Shown here piece after piece: positions 34,353-43,542 of a stretch of DNA of 64,000 bases. A program made the position numbers and the translations under genes. Origin of the DNA: Microbacterium testaceum (GTDB lineage: Bacteria; Actinomycetota; Actinomycetes; Actinomycetales; Microbacteriaceae); the NCBI RefSeq assembly GCF_001476285.1, contig NZ_LDRU01000082.1, positions 29,742-93,741 of the forward strand, in the 5' to 3' direction. Numbering within the stretch: position 1 is the first letter of the stretch; every line of letters starts with the position of its first letter. A model generated the notes under the pieces. The model saw nothing but the letters and a program-made list of their open reading frames with translations, ran no database searches and was not told where the DNA came from.

Positions 34353-35647
34353 GCGGCGGCGACCCCTACGCCCCGCAGAGCGGCGACGCGTCGTACGACG
34401 TCGAGGAGTACGACCTCACCCTCAGCTACCGCGTGCGCACCAATCGCCTCGAGGGGGTGGCCACGATCACCGCCGTCGCCCGGCAGCCGATCGCCTCGTT
34501 CGCCCTCGACCTCGTCGGACTCCGCGCCACACGCGTGAAGGTCGACGGAGTGGCAGCGCGTCACACGAGCGGTCCTCGCGCGTTGCGGGTCACCCCGCCG
34601 CGCGCTCTCGCCGGCGGTGCGTCGTTCCGCGTCGAGGTGGTCTACGCCGGTTCGCCGGCCCCGCGGCGCTCGCGCTGGGGGACCGTCGGGTGGGAGGAGC
34701 TGACCGATGGCGCTCTCGTCGCGGGACAGCCGACGGGTGCACCCACGTGGTTCCCCTGCAACGACCGGCCTGACAACCGCGCGCGCATGCGGCTGGAGGT
34801 CACGGTCGACGACGGGTACACGGTCGCGGCCACCGGCGTCGCGGGGGCGACGACACGGCGCGGCGGTCGCACCACGACGACCTTCACGTCCGGGGTCCCG
34901 ACCGCGACCTACCTCGCGGCGGTGCACGTCGGGCGCTATCGCACCCAGGTCCTGGTGGGAAGCGGCGTCGACGTGGTCCCCGTCGTCAGCGTGACCGCCC
35001 CGCCCGCCCTCACCGCGGCCGCCGACCGGGCCTTCGCCCGCGTCCCCGACATGCTGCGCGTGTTCGACAGGCTGTTCGGCCCGTACCCGCAGGAGGCGTG
35101 CACGCTCGTTGTCACCGCGGACGAGCTCGAGATCCCACTCGAAGCGCAGGGGCTGGCGGTGTTCGGCATGAACCACCTCGTCCCGGCGGCGCAGCGTCTC
35201 GTCGCCCATGAGCTCGCGCACCAGTGGTTCGGCAACAGCGTCGGCATCGCCCGATGGAGCGACATCTGGCTGAACGAGGGCTTCGCTTGCTACGCGGAGT
35301 GGCTGTGGTGGGGCGCCTCAGGTGGCCCCTCGATCCGGGCTTCCGTCGCCGAGAATTACACCCGGCTCGCCGCGAAACCGCAGGACCTGCTGCTCGTCAA
35401 TCCCGGACCCGACGACATGTTCGACGATCGCGTCTACAAGCGCGGCGCTCTCGCGCTGCACGCGGTGCGTCGCGCGCTCGGCGACGACGCCTTCTTCGCG
35501 CTGCTGCGCGGCTGGACCGCCGACCACCGCCACGGTCTCGTCACGACCGACGACTTCCGCGCCGCGGTCGAGCGGGCCGGGGGAGCGGATGCCGCTCACC
35601 TGCTGTCGCGCTGGATCGACCATCGCGAGCTGCCCGCGCTGCGCTGA
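34349..35647 (+). CDS. M1-family zinc metallopeptidase
   Basis: A 432-aa aminopeptidase N-like enzyme without signal peptide. Zinc ligands His287, His291 (HELAHQWFGNS) and Glu310 (WLNEGFACYAE) are intact, with catalytic Glu288. The exopeptidase GAMEN motif is replaced by LEAQG (about residue 265), and the protein stops after the catalytic domain, about half the length of E. coli PepN. The GTG start overlaps the Pls-like gene by 4 bp, so the two are co-translated. A role in trimming or degrading the polymer made by its neighbour, or in self-protection, is plausible (inference). Confidence 0.88.
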   Translation: MSGGDPYAPQSGDASYDVEEYDLTLSYRVRTNRLEGVATITAVARQPIASFALDLVGLRATRVKVDGVAARHTSGPRALRVTPPRALAGGASFRVEVVYAGSPAPRRSRWGTVGWEELTDGALVAGQPTGAPTWFPCNDRPDNRARMRLEVTVDDGYTVAATGVAGATTRRGGRTTTTFTSGVPTATYLAAVHVGRYRTQVLVGSGVDVVPVVSVTAPPALTAAADRAFARVPDMLRVFDRLFGPYPQEACTLVVTADELEIPLEAQGLAVFGMNHLVPAAQRLVAHELAHQWFGNSVGIARWSDIWLNEGFACYAEWLWWGASGGPSIRASVAENYTRLAAKPQDLLLVNPGPDDMFDDRVYKRGALALHAVRRALGDDAFFALLRGWTADHRHGLVTTDDFRAAVERAGGADAAHLLSRWIDHRELPALR

Positions 35648-35692
35648 CGCCGCGCTGATTCGGTGCTGCGGCGGCGCGGAGGCGTGCGCGAT

Positions 35693-35757
35693 GGAGGATC
35701 AGGGACGCAGGGAGGATCCGCCGTGGGGATCGGCCCTCCGCTCGTCCCTGGTCCTCC
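35693..35757. terminator. Compound hairpin between convergent genes
   Basis: 15-nt arms 35693-35707 and 35743-35757 pair with one G-T wobble; the 35-nt interior contains a further GGAGG/CCTCC pairing. It lies between the M1 peptidase and the phosphopantetheinyl transferase genes and probably stops both transcripts. Confidence 0.6.
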
Positions 35758-35773
35758 TCCTGTCACGCGTCGC

Positions 35774-36277
35774 TCACGGATGACGGGTGAGCACCGCGAC
35801 GGCGACCACGACCCCCTCGGGCCCCTCGACGTCGTACCCGTCGAACGCCGGGCCGTCGTCGATCGCGCCGCTCCACGTGCCGTCGTCACGCGCGTCGATC
35901 CGCACGCGCGCCGGATCGACCTCGAGCCCCCGCCCGTCGGCCTTCACCACCGCCTCGAGCCGCGCCCACGCCCACGCATCCGCGCCCGGCATCACGCGGT
36001 CCAGGCCGGACGCGTCGGCGGGCACGGCGTCGAGCCCTACGCGCCCCTCGCCCTCGAGCGTCGCGACCACCGCCCAGCGCCCGGCGTAGGAAACGGATGC
36101 CGCTGCCTCCACGCCCGAGACGCGCAGGCGCCCGTGGTCGCCACCGCACCGCGCGCAGCGCGACGAGAGCCGCGCTCCGGGCAGGAGTTCGCTCACCAGC
36201 GCCCGCGACACCGACCGACGCGCCACCCCGCCGGCGATCTCGCGCCACGCGACGCGGACGCCGTCGGGGAGGCTCAC
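35774..36277 (-). CDS. 4'-phosphopantetheinyl transferase-like protein (Sfp type)
   Basis: A 167-aa protein with the Sfp-type order of motifs: CARCGGDHGRLRV (about residues 26-38), SVSYAGRWAVV, VGLDAVP and WARLEAVVKADGRGL. Family enzymes move phosphopantetheine from CoA to a carrier serine, here presumably Ser552 of the Pls-like synthetase 1.4 kb away. It is short, and two motifs deviate: the Glu of GxDxE is Val and the Lys of WxxKEA is Leu, so activity may be altered. GTG 36277 overlaps the Nudix gene stop, placing it at the end of the ppk operon. Confidence 0.72.
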   Translation of the reverse strand: MSLPDGVRVAWREIAGGVARRSVSRALVSELLPGARLSSRCARCGGDHGRLRVSGVEAAASVSYAGRWAVVATLEGEGRVGLDAVPADASGLDRVMPGADAWAWARLEAVVKADGRGLEVDPARVRIDARDDGTWSGAIDDGPAFDGYDVEGPEGVVVAVAVLTRHP

Positions 36278-37212
36278 ACCGGTGGCTCGTGCGTCTCGAT
36301 GGCGACGATGCCCGCACCCGGGTGATGGACGGGGATGTGCACCACCGAGAACCCGCCGGTCTCGAGCGCCGACGAACTGCCGAGGTAGGAGCCGCGCATC
36401 GTGCCGGTCGCGAGCGCCAGCTCGTGCATGATGGCCGGCAGCACCGGCCCGTGGCTCGAGATCACAACGGGCTTTCGTGCCCGCACCCGTTCGCCGACGA
36501 CTCTCCGGACGTCGGCGCGACCCTCTTCCCAGGCGTCCTGGCTGATGTCGGCCGTCAGCTGGATCTTCAGCGCCAGTGCCTGCGCGAGCGGCGTCACGGT
36601 GCGCACGCAGCGCTCGGCGGGACTCGACACGATCCGACGCACCCCGAACGCGAGCAGGGGGCCGACGATCGCGTTCGCCTGCTTGCGTCCGCGCGGGGCG
36701 AGGGGGCGCTCGGCATCCGGACCCTCCCACTCCTCGCGCGGGCGGGCCTTGCCGTGCCGGAGCGCGATGATCGGGAAGGTCGGCAGAGCCTTCTCGTCGA
36801 CGAGTCGGATGAACTCGTCGAGGATCTCGAGGTCGACCGGGTAGCTCAGGTTCTTCCGGGCCTTCTTGAGGCTCATCCACTCGATGGCGGCGACCTCTTT
36901 ATTCGGCACGAAGGTCGACGTGCGCACCGCGGCATCCGACGCCTCGGCGGCCCAGTAGTGCACGATCTTCGTCCGCGAACTCGGCATCCGATACCGAGAG
37001 ACACCGACGGGCACCCCGAGGGCGACACGGATGCCGGTCTCTTCGCGGATCTCTCGCACGGCGGTCTCGGCGAGCGTTTCGCCGGGGTCGACCTTTCCCT
37101 TGGGCAGCGTGACGTCGCGGTACTTCGTGCGGTGGATCAGCAGGACCCGCAGCTTGCCCTCGACCTCGCGCCAGACCACGCCTCCCGCCGCGTAGACGGC
37201 GGTTTCACTCAC
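36274..37212 (-). CDS. Nudix hydrolase fused to histidine phosphatase domain (MutT1-like)
   Basis: A 312-aa two-domain protein. The Nudix domain (about 1-135) has a complete Nudix box starting [11 protein letters not shown] and ending REIREETGI. The C-terminal domain starts with LRHGKARP, the phosphohistidine loop of SixA/PGM-type phosphatases, and has His in ISSHGP. The same fusion is found in mycobacterial MutT1, which hydrolyses 8-oxo-GTP and dinucleoside polyphosphates. The GTG start overlaps the ppk stop by 4 bp. Confidence 0.88.
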   Translation of the reverse strand: MSETAVYAAGGVVWREVEGKLRVLLIHRTKYRDVTLPKGKVDPGETLAETAVREIREETGIRVALGVPVGVSRYRMPSSRTKIVHYWAAEASDAAVRTSTFVPNKEVAAIEWMSLKKARKNLSYPVDLEILDEFIRLVDEKALPTFPIIALRHGKARPREEWEGPDAERPLAPRGRKQANAIVGPLLAFGVRRIVSSPAERCVRTVTPLAQALALKIQLTADISQDAWEEGRADVRRVVGERVRARKPVVISSHGPVLPAIMHELALATGTMRGSYLGSSSALETGGFSVVHIPVHHPGAGIVAIETHEPPV

Positions 37213-39383
37213 CGTGCCGCCCGCGCGCGCCGCTTGCGCTGCACGCGTGCCATCGTGTGCTCCTGCAGATCGATGAGAGGCGCGCCCTCCGCGTCGACAC
37301 TGTGCCGGATCCACTCGCCGTCGGCGTTCAGGTGCCACGACATGGTTCCGTCGTCCATCGCGAGGTCGAACAGGGTCGACAGCTCCTGCAGCTGGCTCGG
37401 ATCGACGACCCGCACGAGCGCCTCGACACGGCGATCGAGGTTGCGGTGCATCATGTCGGCGCTGCCGATGTAGATCTGCTCGTCGCCGTCGTTCGCGAAC
37501 GAGAAGATGCGCGAGTGCTCGAGGTAGCGGCCGAGGATCGAGCGCACCGTGATGTTCTCGCTCATCCCCGGAACCCCGGGCTTGATCGAGCAGATGCCGC
37601 GCACCCAGACCTCGACGGGAACTCCCGCTTGGCTCGCACGGTAGAGCGCATCGATGATCTCTTCGTCGACCATCGAGTTGACCTTGATCCGCACGCGAGC
37701 GGGCTTGCCCTCGAGGGCGTTGCGGCGCTCCTTGTCGATGTGGCGGAGCAGGCCCTTGCGCAGGTGGAGCGGCGCGACGAGGAGGCGCTTGAACTTCTTC
37801 TCGATCGCGTACCCGCTCAGCTCGTTGAACAGGCGGGTGAGGTCGCGCCCGACCTGATCGTCGATCGTGAACAGACCGAAGTCCTCGTAGATGCGGCTCG
37901 TCTTGGGGTTGTAGTTTCCCGTCCCGACGTGGCTGTAGTGGCGCAGGCGCCCCTCTTCCTCGCGGATCACGAGCGCGAGCTTGCAGTGCGTCTTGAGTCC
38001 GACGAGGCCGTACACGACGTGCACCCCGGCCTTCTCGAGCTTGCGCGCCCAGACGATGTTGTTGGCCTCGTCGAAGCGCGCCTTCACCTCGACGAGGGCG
38101 AGCACCTGCTTGCCCGCCTCGGCGGCGTCGATCAGGGCCTGCACGATCGGGCTGTCGCCCGAGGTGCGGTAGAGCGTCTGCTTGATCGCGAGGACGTGCG
38201 GGTCGCGCGCCGCCTGCTCGAGGAAGGCCTGCACGCTCGTCGCGAACGACTCGTAGGGGTGGTGCACGAGGACGTCCGCCTTGCGGATCGCCCCGAACAG
38301 GTCGGCGCGCCCGTTCTGCTCCGGCGGTTGGAACGCCAGTGCGGTCTTGGGAACGTGCGGCGGGTAGTGGAGGTCGGGCCGGTCGATGCGCGAGAGGTCG
38401 AACAGCCCGCGCAGGTCGAGCGTGCCGGGGAGGCGGTAGACCTCCTGCTCGGTGATGTCGAGCTCGCTCAGAAGGAGCGAGCGCGTGACGTCGTCCATGT
38501 CCTCGGTGATCTCGAGGCGGATGGGCGGGCCGAAGCGTCGGCGGAGGAGCTCGGCCTCGAGGGCCTGGATGAGGTTCTCGGTCTCGTCTTCCTCGATCGT
38601 CATGTCTTCGTTGCGCGTGAGCCGGAACGCGTGATGATCGAGCACCTCCATGCCCGGGAACAGGTCGCCGAGGTGGTTGGAGATCAGCTCCTCGAGGGGG
38701 AGGTACCGCACGCCCGGGCCCTCGCCGGGGACCTCGACGAACCGCGGCAGCATCGGTGGCACCTTCAGGCGCGCGAACTCCTGGCGACCGGTCCGCGCGT
38801 TGCGGATGCGGATCGCGAGGTTCAGCGACAGTCCCGAGATGTAGGGGAAGGGGTGCGCGGGGTCGACCGCAAGGGGCATGAGGACGGGGAAGACGTTGTG
38901 CTGGAAGTACTCCGTCAACCGCTCGGCGGTGGGCTCGTCGAGCGAGTCCCACGTGACGACCTCGATACCCGCCTCGGCGAGGGCGGGCCGGACCTTCTCG
39001 GTCCACGCCGCCGCGTGGCGGAGCTGGAGACGGTGCGCTTCGGCCGAGATGTCGGCGAGGACGTCGAGGGGAGCGCGACCGACGTTGGTCGGGACGGCGA
39101 GCCCGGTGATGATGCGACGCTTCAGACCGGCGACGCGCACCATGAAGAACTCGTCGAGGTTGCTCGCGAAGATCGCGAGGAAGTTCGCGCGTTCCAGGAC
39201 GGGGACCGTCGGGTCTTCGGCGAGTTCGAGCACGCGCTGGTTGAAGGCGAGCCAGCTGATCTCACGATCGAGGTACCGGTGGTCGGGCAGCTGGTCGTCC
39301 GCGGCCTCGATCGCCTCGTCGAAGTCGTCGTCGTCCGCGTCGCCGAGGCCCGCGTCGAGAGCGTCGTGTTCCATCATCCCCAC
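37209..39383 (-). CDS. ppk: Polyphosphate kinase 1
   Basis: A 724-aa enzyme that polymerises the gamma-phosphate of ATP into polyphosphate, reversibly. The N-terminal helical domain begins with [17 protein letters not shown]. The autophosphorylated histidine is His485 in [11 protein letters not shown], and a second conserved His lies in [17 protein letters not shown]. The listed start is GTG 39383; ATG 39377 or 39374 are possible. A PHO-box-like pair of repeats lies directly upstream. Downstream it is coupled to the Nudix and phosphopantetheinyl transferase genes. Confidence 0.95.
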   Translation of the reverse strand: MGMMEHDALDAGLGDADDDDFDEAIEAADDQLPDHRYLDREISWLAFNQRVLELAEDPTVPVLERANFLAIFASNLDEFFMVRVAGLKRRIITGLAVPTNVGRAPLDVLADISAEAHRLQLRHAAAWTEKVRPALAEAGIEVVTWDSLDEPTAERLTEYFQHNVFPVLMPLAVDPAHPFPYISGLSLNLAIRIRNARTGRQEFARLKVPPMLPRFVEVPGEGPGVRYLPLEELISNHLGDLFPGMEVLDHHAFRLTRNEDMTIEEDETENLIQALEAELLRRRFGPPIRLEITEDMDDVTRSLLLSELDITEQEVYRLPGTLDLRGLFDLSRIDRPDLHYPPHVPKTALAFQPPEQNGRADLFGAIRKADVLVHHPYESFATSVQAFLEQAARDPHVLAIKQTLYRTSGDSPIVQALIDAAEAGKQVLALVEVKARFDEANNIVWARKLEKAGVHVVYGLVGLKTHCKLALVIREEEGRLRHYSHVGTGNYNPKTSRIYEDFGLFTIDDQVGRDLTRLFNELSGYAIEKKFKRLLVAPLHLRKGLLRHIDKERRNALEGKPARVRIKVNSMVDEEIIDALYRASQAGVPVEVWVRGICSIKPGVPGMSENITVRSILGRYLEHSRIFSFANDGDEQIYIGSADMMHRNLDRRVEALVRVVDPSQLQELSTLFDLAMDDGTMSWHLNADGEWIRHSVDAEGAPLIDLQEHTMARVQRKRRARAAR

Positions 39384-39398
39384 ATCATTGCAGGGGTC

Positions 39399-39416
39399 GG
39401 TGACACGGGAGTGAAC
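39399..39416 (-). promoter_or_regulatory. Degenerate PHO box upstream of ppk
   Basis: Minus strand reads GTTCACT-CCCG-TGTCACC, two GTTCACC-like units (6/7 and 5/7 matches) with an 11-bp period, about 16 bp before the ppk start. The match is weaker than the pstS box, and the short distance to the start means the promoter would have to overlap it. Confidence 0.45.
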
Positions 39417-39490
39417 ACGCGGTACGCGCGCCGCACGCGCGGGTGCTCAGAGGCGGAAACTCAGAAGTGGAAACTCGGGCCGCGGGTGGC

Positions 39491-40183
39491 TCACGCGGGA
39501 GCGGATGCCACGGGCGGCTGGTCGTCTTCGTACACGTTGAAGCGGTAGCCGACGTTGCGCACCGTGCCGATGAGCTGTTCGAGGTCGCCTAGCTTGGCGC
39601 GCAGGCGCCGCACGTGGACGTCGACCGTGCGGGTACCGCCGAAGTAGTCGTAGCCCCACACCTCGCTGAGCAGCTGCTCGCGCGTGAAGACGCGCGAGGG
39701 ATGCGTGGCGAAGAAGTGCAGGAGCTGGAACTCCTTGTAGGTGAGGTCGAGCGGCTTGCCGTGGACCTTGGCCGAGTATGACGACTCGTCGATCGTGATG
39801 CCGGAGGTCTGGATGCGCGTCGACACCTGATCGGCGCTGCGCCGCCCCATGGCCAGGCGGATGCGAGCGTCGATCTCGGCCGGACCCGCGCCCACCAGGA
39901 CGACGTCGTCGACGCCCCAGTCGGTCGAGACCGCGGTGAGACCGCCCTCGGTGATGACGAGGATCAACGGGGCTTCGATGCCCGTCGTCGTGAGGATCTT
40001 GCACAGCGACTTCGCGCCGACGAGGTCGAAACGCGCGTCGACGAAGACGATGTCGGCGCTCGGGGCATTCACCAGCTGAGCCGGCTCGGCGGGGATCTGG
40101 CGCACCCGGTGGCTCAGAAGTTCGAGCGCAGGCAGAACGGCACCACCGCCGGGGGCGGAGCTGAGAACGAGAAGTTGAGCCAC
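39491..40183 (-). CDS. glnR: Nitrogen-response regulator GlnR
   Basis: A 230-aa OmpR-type regulator. The receiver-like domain keeps Asp49 ([10 protein letters not shown]) but lacks the usual acidic pocket, and LCKILTTTG and [11 protein letters not shown]...WGVDDV are GlnR hallmarks. The winged-helix domain contains [23 protein letters not shown] (seen in two parts). GlnR controls glutamine synthetase, ammonium transport and other nitrogen genes and has no cognate kinase. GTG 40183 is preferred: GGGAGG lies 5 nt upstream. It is not coupled to ppk (107-bp gap). Confidence 0.92.
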   Translation of the reverse strand: MAQLLVLSSAPGGGAVLPALELLSHRVRQIPAEPAQLVNAPSADIVFVDARFDLVGAKSLCKILTTTGIEAPLILVITEGGLTAVSTDWGVDDVVLVGAGPAEIDARIRLAMGRRSADQVSTRIQTSGITIDESSYSAKVHGKPLDLTYKEFQLLHFFATHPSRVFTREQLLSEVWGYDYFGGTRTVDVHVRRLRAKLGDLEQLIGTVRNVGYRFNVYEDDQPPVASAPA

Positions 40184-40301
40184 GCGGTCCTCCCAGTGCG
40201 GGCTGCCGCACACCCGCCCATCTTAGGGTGAGGCACGCCACCACGCCGCACGCCGCCGTCCGGGGCGTGCGTCACGCCGCGGTCTGAGCAATGATGGGGG
40301 C

Positions 40302-40592
40302 ATGTCGACGCCCGACCTCGTACCGCGCCGCACCTACGGTGGCGTGATCGCCGTGTGGGTCCTGGCCGTCATCGCGGGGGTGGCGATCGGCATCCTGGTG
40401 CCGGCTCCGTGGCGCGCGCAGTGGATCACCGTGGCCCTCGGGGGATGCGTGGTCGCCGCCTTCGCGATCCAGCTCTGGTACGGGCGGTCGCAGGCCTTCA
40501 TCCAGCGCATGGCCGCGAGCGTTTTGGGCGCTCTCGTCGTTCTCGGACTCATCACGGCCGGCTTCGGTCTGGCGGCCATCGTTCCCCGCTAG
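40302..40592 (+). CDS. Small membrane protein
   Basis: A 96-aa protein with three predicted helices (about 14-34, 41-60, 71-93) and no family that I recognise. It starts the gene set 40302-43525, in which spacing is tight and all genes share the same direction. Actinobacterial glnR neighbourhoods often contain such a small membrane gene, but its function is not known to me. Confidence 0.7.
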   Translation: MSTPDLVPRRTYGGVIAVWVLAVIAGVAIGILVPAPWRAQWITVALGGCVVAAFAIQLWYGRSQAFIQRMAASVLGALVVLGLITAGFGLAAIVPR

Positions 40593-40601
40593 AGTTGAGG
40601 C

Positions 40602-40715
40602 ATGAACCTCCTCGCGCTCGAACTGTTCTTCGTGGGACTTCTGGGCCTGGCGTCGCTGGCGATCGCCTTCGTCTCCGGCACGGTCATCTGGAACCTCTTC
40701 CGCGGCCAGCGCTGA
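40602..40715 (+). CDS. 37-aa membrane peptide
   Basis: A short gene: a 37-residue peptide that is almost entirely one membrane helix (LFFVGLLGLASLAIAFVSG) followed by a basic tail (RGQR). TTGAGG sits 3 nt before the ATG. It is 9 bp after one gene and 10 bp before the next, inside a co-directional set, and has high third-position GC. Small hydrophobic peptides often bind a membrane partner; none can be named here. Confidence 0.6.
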   Translation: MNLLALELFFVGLLGLASLAIAFVSGTVIWNLFRGQR

Positions 40716-40725
40716 TCGGCATCTC

Positions 40726-41325
40726 GTGATCGAGATTCCGACGGACCTTCCCGCCGACCTCGTCCCCCTCTCGTGGCTCCTCGGCGTCTGGGAGGGCACC
40801 GGGGTCATCGACTACGAGGCGGACGGTCGTTCCTACTCGGGCGAGTTCGCGCACCGCGTGAGCTTCAGCCACGACGGCGGGGACTTCCTGAACTACTCCG
40901 CGGACGCGTGGCTCCTCGCCGGGGAGGAGCGGCGCCCCCTCGTCTCCGAGATCGGCTACTGGCGCGTCGCGCGCCCCTCCGGCGGCGCTGACGCCGGTCC
41001 GGCGCTGCTCCCGCCGACCGAGTCCGCGGTCGTCCGCACGGCCGACGACGTCGAGAAGCTCCGCAACGACGACGGCGGGTTCGACCTCGAGGTGAGCCTC
41101 GTGCATTCGGACGGCGTCCTCGAGCTGTACGTCGGGCAGGTCAAGGGCCCGCGCATCGACCTCGCCACCGACGCCGTCGTGCGCACGGCCGGCGCGAAGC
41201 CGTACACCGCCGCGACCCGTCTGTACGGGCTCGTCGACAACCACCTGCTCTGGGCGTGGGACATCGCCGCTCTCGGGCGCGAGCTGGGCTCGCACGCCTC
41301 GGCGCGTCTCGCGCGGGCGGAGTGA
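40726..41325 (+). CDS. Nitrobindin-like heme-binding protein (FABP family)
   Basis: A 199-aa beta-barrel protein. The family motif GxWxGxG is present as GVWEGTG (residues 20-26), and the C-terminal AALGRELGSHASARL matches the segment that supplies the proximal heme histidine in nitrobindin. Family members bind ferric heme and handle NO or peroxynitrite. The start is GTG 40726. It directly precedes ygfZ and its GTGA stop region supplies the next gene's ribosome binding site. Confidence 0.85.
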   Translation: MIEIPTDLPADLVPLSWLLGVWEGTGVIDYEADGRSYSGEFAHRVSFSHDGGDFLNYSADAWLLAGEERRPLVSEIGYWRVARPSGGADAGPALLPPTESAVVRTADDVEKLRNDDGGFDLEVSLVHSDGVLELYVGQVKGPRIDLATDAVVRTAGAKPYTAATRLYGLVDNHLLWAWDIAALGRELGSHASARLARAE

Positions 41326-41327
41326 CG

Positions 41328-42416
41328 ATGGCGACGCTCGCGGACGTCCCCGGCGCCGTGGTCGACGATCGCGGTCTGCGTCACGTCGGTTCCCCGGTCG
41401 CGGAGCAGCGACGCCTGGCATCCGGGTCCGCTCTCGCCCCGCTCGGCGACCGTGGTGTCATCTCGGTCGGTGGTGAGGACCGCCGCAGCTGGCTGGATTC
41501 GCTCTCTTCGCAGGCGCTGACGCACCTGGCGGCGGGCGTGTCGACCGAGATGCTCATCCTCGATCCCCAGGGACGCGTCGAGCACGCCGCTTCCGTCGTC
41601 GACGACGGAGAGACCTCGTGGCTCATCGTCGACAGGGCCGACGTCGAGGCGCTCGCCGGGTGGCTCACGCGCATGCGGTTCCGCCTGCGGGTCGAGGTGA
41701 AGGACCGCTCCGACGACCTGTTCGTCGTAGGCGGTACACGCGAAGCGGTCTCGGCGCTGTCGGCGGTCGCGCCGGTGTGGGTCGACCCGTGGCCCGACGT
41801 GTCGCCCGGAGGATGGGCGTACGCGCGTGTCGAGCCGCACCCCGGCTCCGAGCGTGACTGGGCGGAAGCGATCCTGGATGCCGCCGAGTTCGATCGCGTG
41901 ATCGATTCCGCCGTACGCGGAGAGGTCGCGCTCGCAGGCCTCGACGCCGTCGAAGCGCTGCGCGTGGCCGCGTGGCGCCCGCGCGTCGGTGTCGATGCCG
42001 ACGAGCGCCTGCTGCCGCACGAGATGGACTGGTTGCGCACCGCGGTTCACCTGTCGAAGGGCTGCTACCGCGGTCAGGAGACCGTGGCGAAGGTCCACAA
42101 CCTCGGTCACCCGCCCCGGCGCGTGGTCGCCCTGCAGCTCGACGGCAGCGACAACGTGCTTCCGCAACGGGGCGACGAGGTCCGCGCGGGTGACGCGGTG
42201 ATCGGGGCCATCACCTCGGTCGCCGTCCACCACGAAGAGGGACCGATCGCGCTCGCGCTGATCAAGCGCACCGCGCCGGAGGGTGTGCCGCTCGTCGTCG
42301 AGACCGCCGACGGTCCGCTCGCGGCCGCGCAGGAGACCGTCGTGCCCGCTGATGCGGGTGCCACGGCCTCGATCCCGCGGCTCCCGCGCCTCGGTCGTCG
42401 TCGCGCCGCGGAATGA
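41328..42416 (+). CDS. ygfZ: YgfZ/GcvT-like folate-binding Fe-S cluster repair protein
   Basis: A 362-aa tetrahydrofolate-binding protein of the GcvT fold. The signature KGCYRGQE (about residue 245) has the conserved cysteine required for function in assembly or repair of Fe-S clusters. ATG 41328 is 5 nt after GGAG; GTG 41322 in the same frame is less well placed. The nitrobindin-YgfZ pairing is common in Actinobacteria. It overlaps the next gene by 4 bp. Confidence 0.9.
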   Translation: MATLADVPGAVVDDRGLRHVGSPVAEQRRLASGSALAPLGDRGVISVGGEDRRSWLDSLSSQALTHLAAGVSTEMLILDPQGRVEHAASVVDDGETSWLIVDRADVEALAGWLTRMRFRLRVEVKDRSDDLFVVGGTREAVSALSAVAPVWVDPWPDVSPGGWAYARVEPHPGSERDWAEAILDAAEFDRVIDSAVRGEVALAGLDAVEALRVAAWRPRVGVDADERLLPHEMDWLRTAVHLSKGCYRGQETVAKVHNLGHPPRRVVALQLDGSDNVLPQRGDEVRAGDAVIGAITSVAVHHEEGPIALALIKRTAPEGVPLVVETADGPLAAAQETVVPADAGATASIPRLPRLGRRRAAE

Positions 42417-43525
42417 CCGGGGACGACGCGTCGACCACCACCGTCGGGGTGGCGGTCGCGCGGCCCGGATGGCGCACGGCCCTCGCGCGCCGGAGTGTCC
42501 GGGTGCGCGAGTCGCTTCCGGCGATCGCGCAGATCGTCGTCGCGGCCACGGCCGCCTACTGCTTCGCGCATTTCGTGCTCGGACACTCCGTCCCCCTCCT
42601 CGCCGCAACCGTGACGGTGTCGAGCCTGGGGCTCGTGCGCGACGCCCGCCCGTGGCGCGTGGCCGAGACCGTCGCCGGGATGCTCGTCGGCATCCTGATC
42701 GCCGAACTCGTGCTCCTGATCGCGGGCGCAGGGTGGTGGCAGATCGCGGTCGCGATGACCGTCACGCTCATCGCCGCGCGCTTCCTCTCCCCGCAACCCG
42801 GCTTCGCCCTCGCGGCGGTCGTGCAGTCGCTCATCGCGCTCGTCCTCGTCTCGGGGGTGCCGTTCCTCCGACTCGTCGACGGGGCCGTCGGGGGAGTGGC
42901 GGCCCTCATCGTCACGGCCCTCATCCCGCGCACCCTGCGCCGCACCGAGCTGCGTGACGCCGACGAGCTTTTCGACGCGCTCGATGTGGCGATGAACACC
43001 ATCGTGCGCGCGCTTCGCCGGGGTGACAGAGCCCGTGCCGAACGCGGGCTCGAGCGCGCGCGCTCGCTGCAGACCTATGTCGACGCGTGGAGCGGCTCGC
43101 TCGAGTCCGGTCAAGAGGTCGCCCGGATCTCCCCGTTCCTCCGACGGCAGCGCACCGAGCTGCAGCGTCACGCCCGCGTGCGTGAAGCCCTCGACCTCGC
43201 GACCCGCAACCTTCGCGTGGTCGCTCGCCGCGCCGCCTACCTGTGCGCCGACGGACAAGCACGTCCGGTTCCCGCCGACCTCCTCGCGGAACTGGCGCGC
43301 GGTGCGGCTCTGGTGCGGGACAGCCTCGACGACATCTCGCTCGAGCCGGCTGCCCGATCGGCCGTGGTCGCGGTGATCCGCCGCCTCGATCCGGCGGCGC
43401 TGCTCCCCGGTGGCGGGGTCGGCGAGCTCAACCTGGTGGCCGCGATGCGTCCGTTGGCCGTCGATCTCCTGGTCGCGGCGGGGATGCCGTCGGCCGAGGC
43501 GCGGGCCCTGCTCCCGCGCATCTGA
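42413..43525 (+). CDS. FUSC-family membrane protein (aromatic acid exporter-like)
   Basis: A 370-aa protein. Four to five helices lie in residues 35-165 (LPAIAQIVVAATAAYCFAHFVLG onward), followed by a long cytoplasmic helical region (about 185-370) with many arginines. This is the half-size FUSC layout of YgaE/AaeB-like exporters; the substrate is unknown. It is coupled to ygfZ (ATGA overlap) and its stop lies 17 bp from the convergent methyltransferase gene, with no terminator between them. Confidence 0.75.
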   Translation: MTGDDASTTTVGVAVARPGWRTALARRSVRVRESLPAIAQIVVAATAAYCFAHFVLGHSVPLLAATVTVSSLGLVRDARPWRVAETVAGMLVGILIAELVLLIAGAGWWQIAVAMTVTLIAARFLSPQPGFALAAVVQSLIALVLVSGVPFLRLVDGAVGGVAALIVTALIPRTLRRTELRDADELFDALDVAMNTIVRALRRGDRARAERGLERARSLQTYVDAWSGSLESGQEVARISPFLRRQRTELQRHARVREALDLATRNLRVVARRAAYLCADGQARPVPADLLAELARGAALVRDSLDDISLEPAARSAVVAVIRRLDPAALLPGGGVGELNLVAAMRPLAVDLLVAAGMPSAEARALLPRI

Positions 43526-43542
43526 GAGCGTCGCGGCGCGCG

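Noticed and set aside
37257..39548. 763-aa plus-strand open frame opposite ppk
   Set aside because: Val/Asp/Glu/Arg-rich mirror of polyphosphate kinase.
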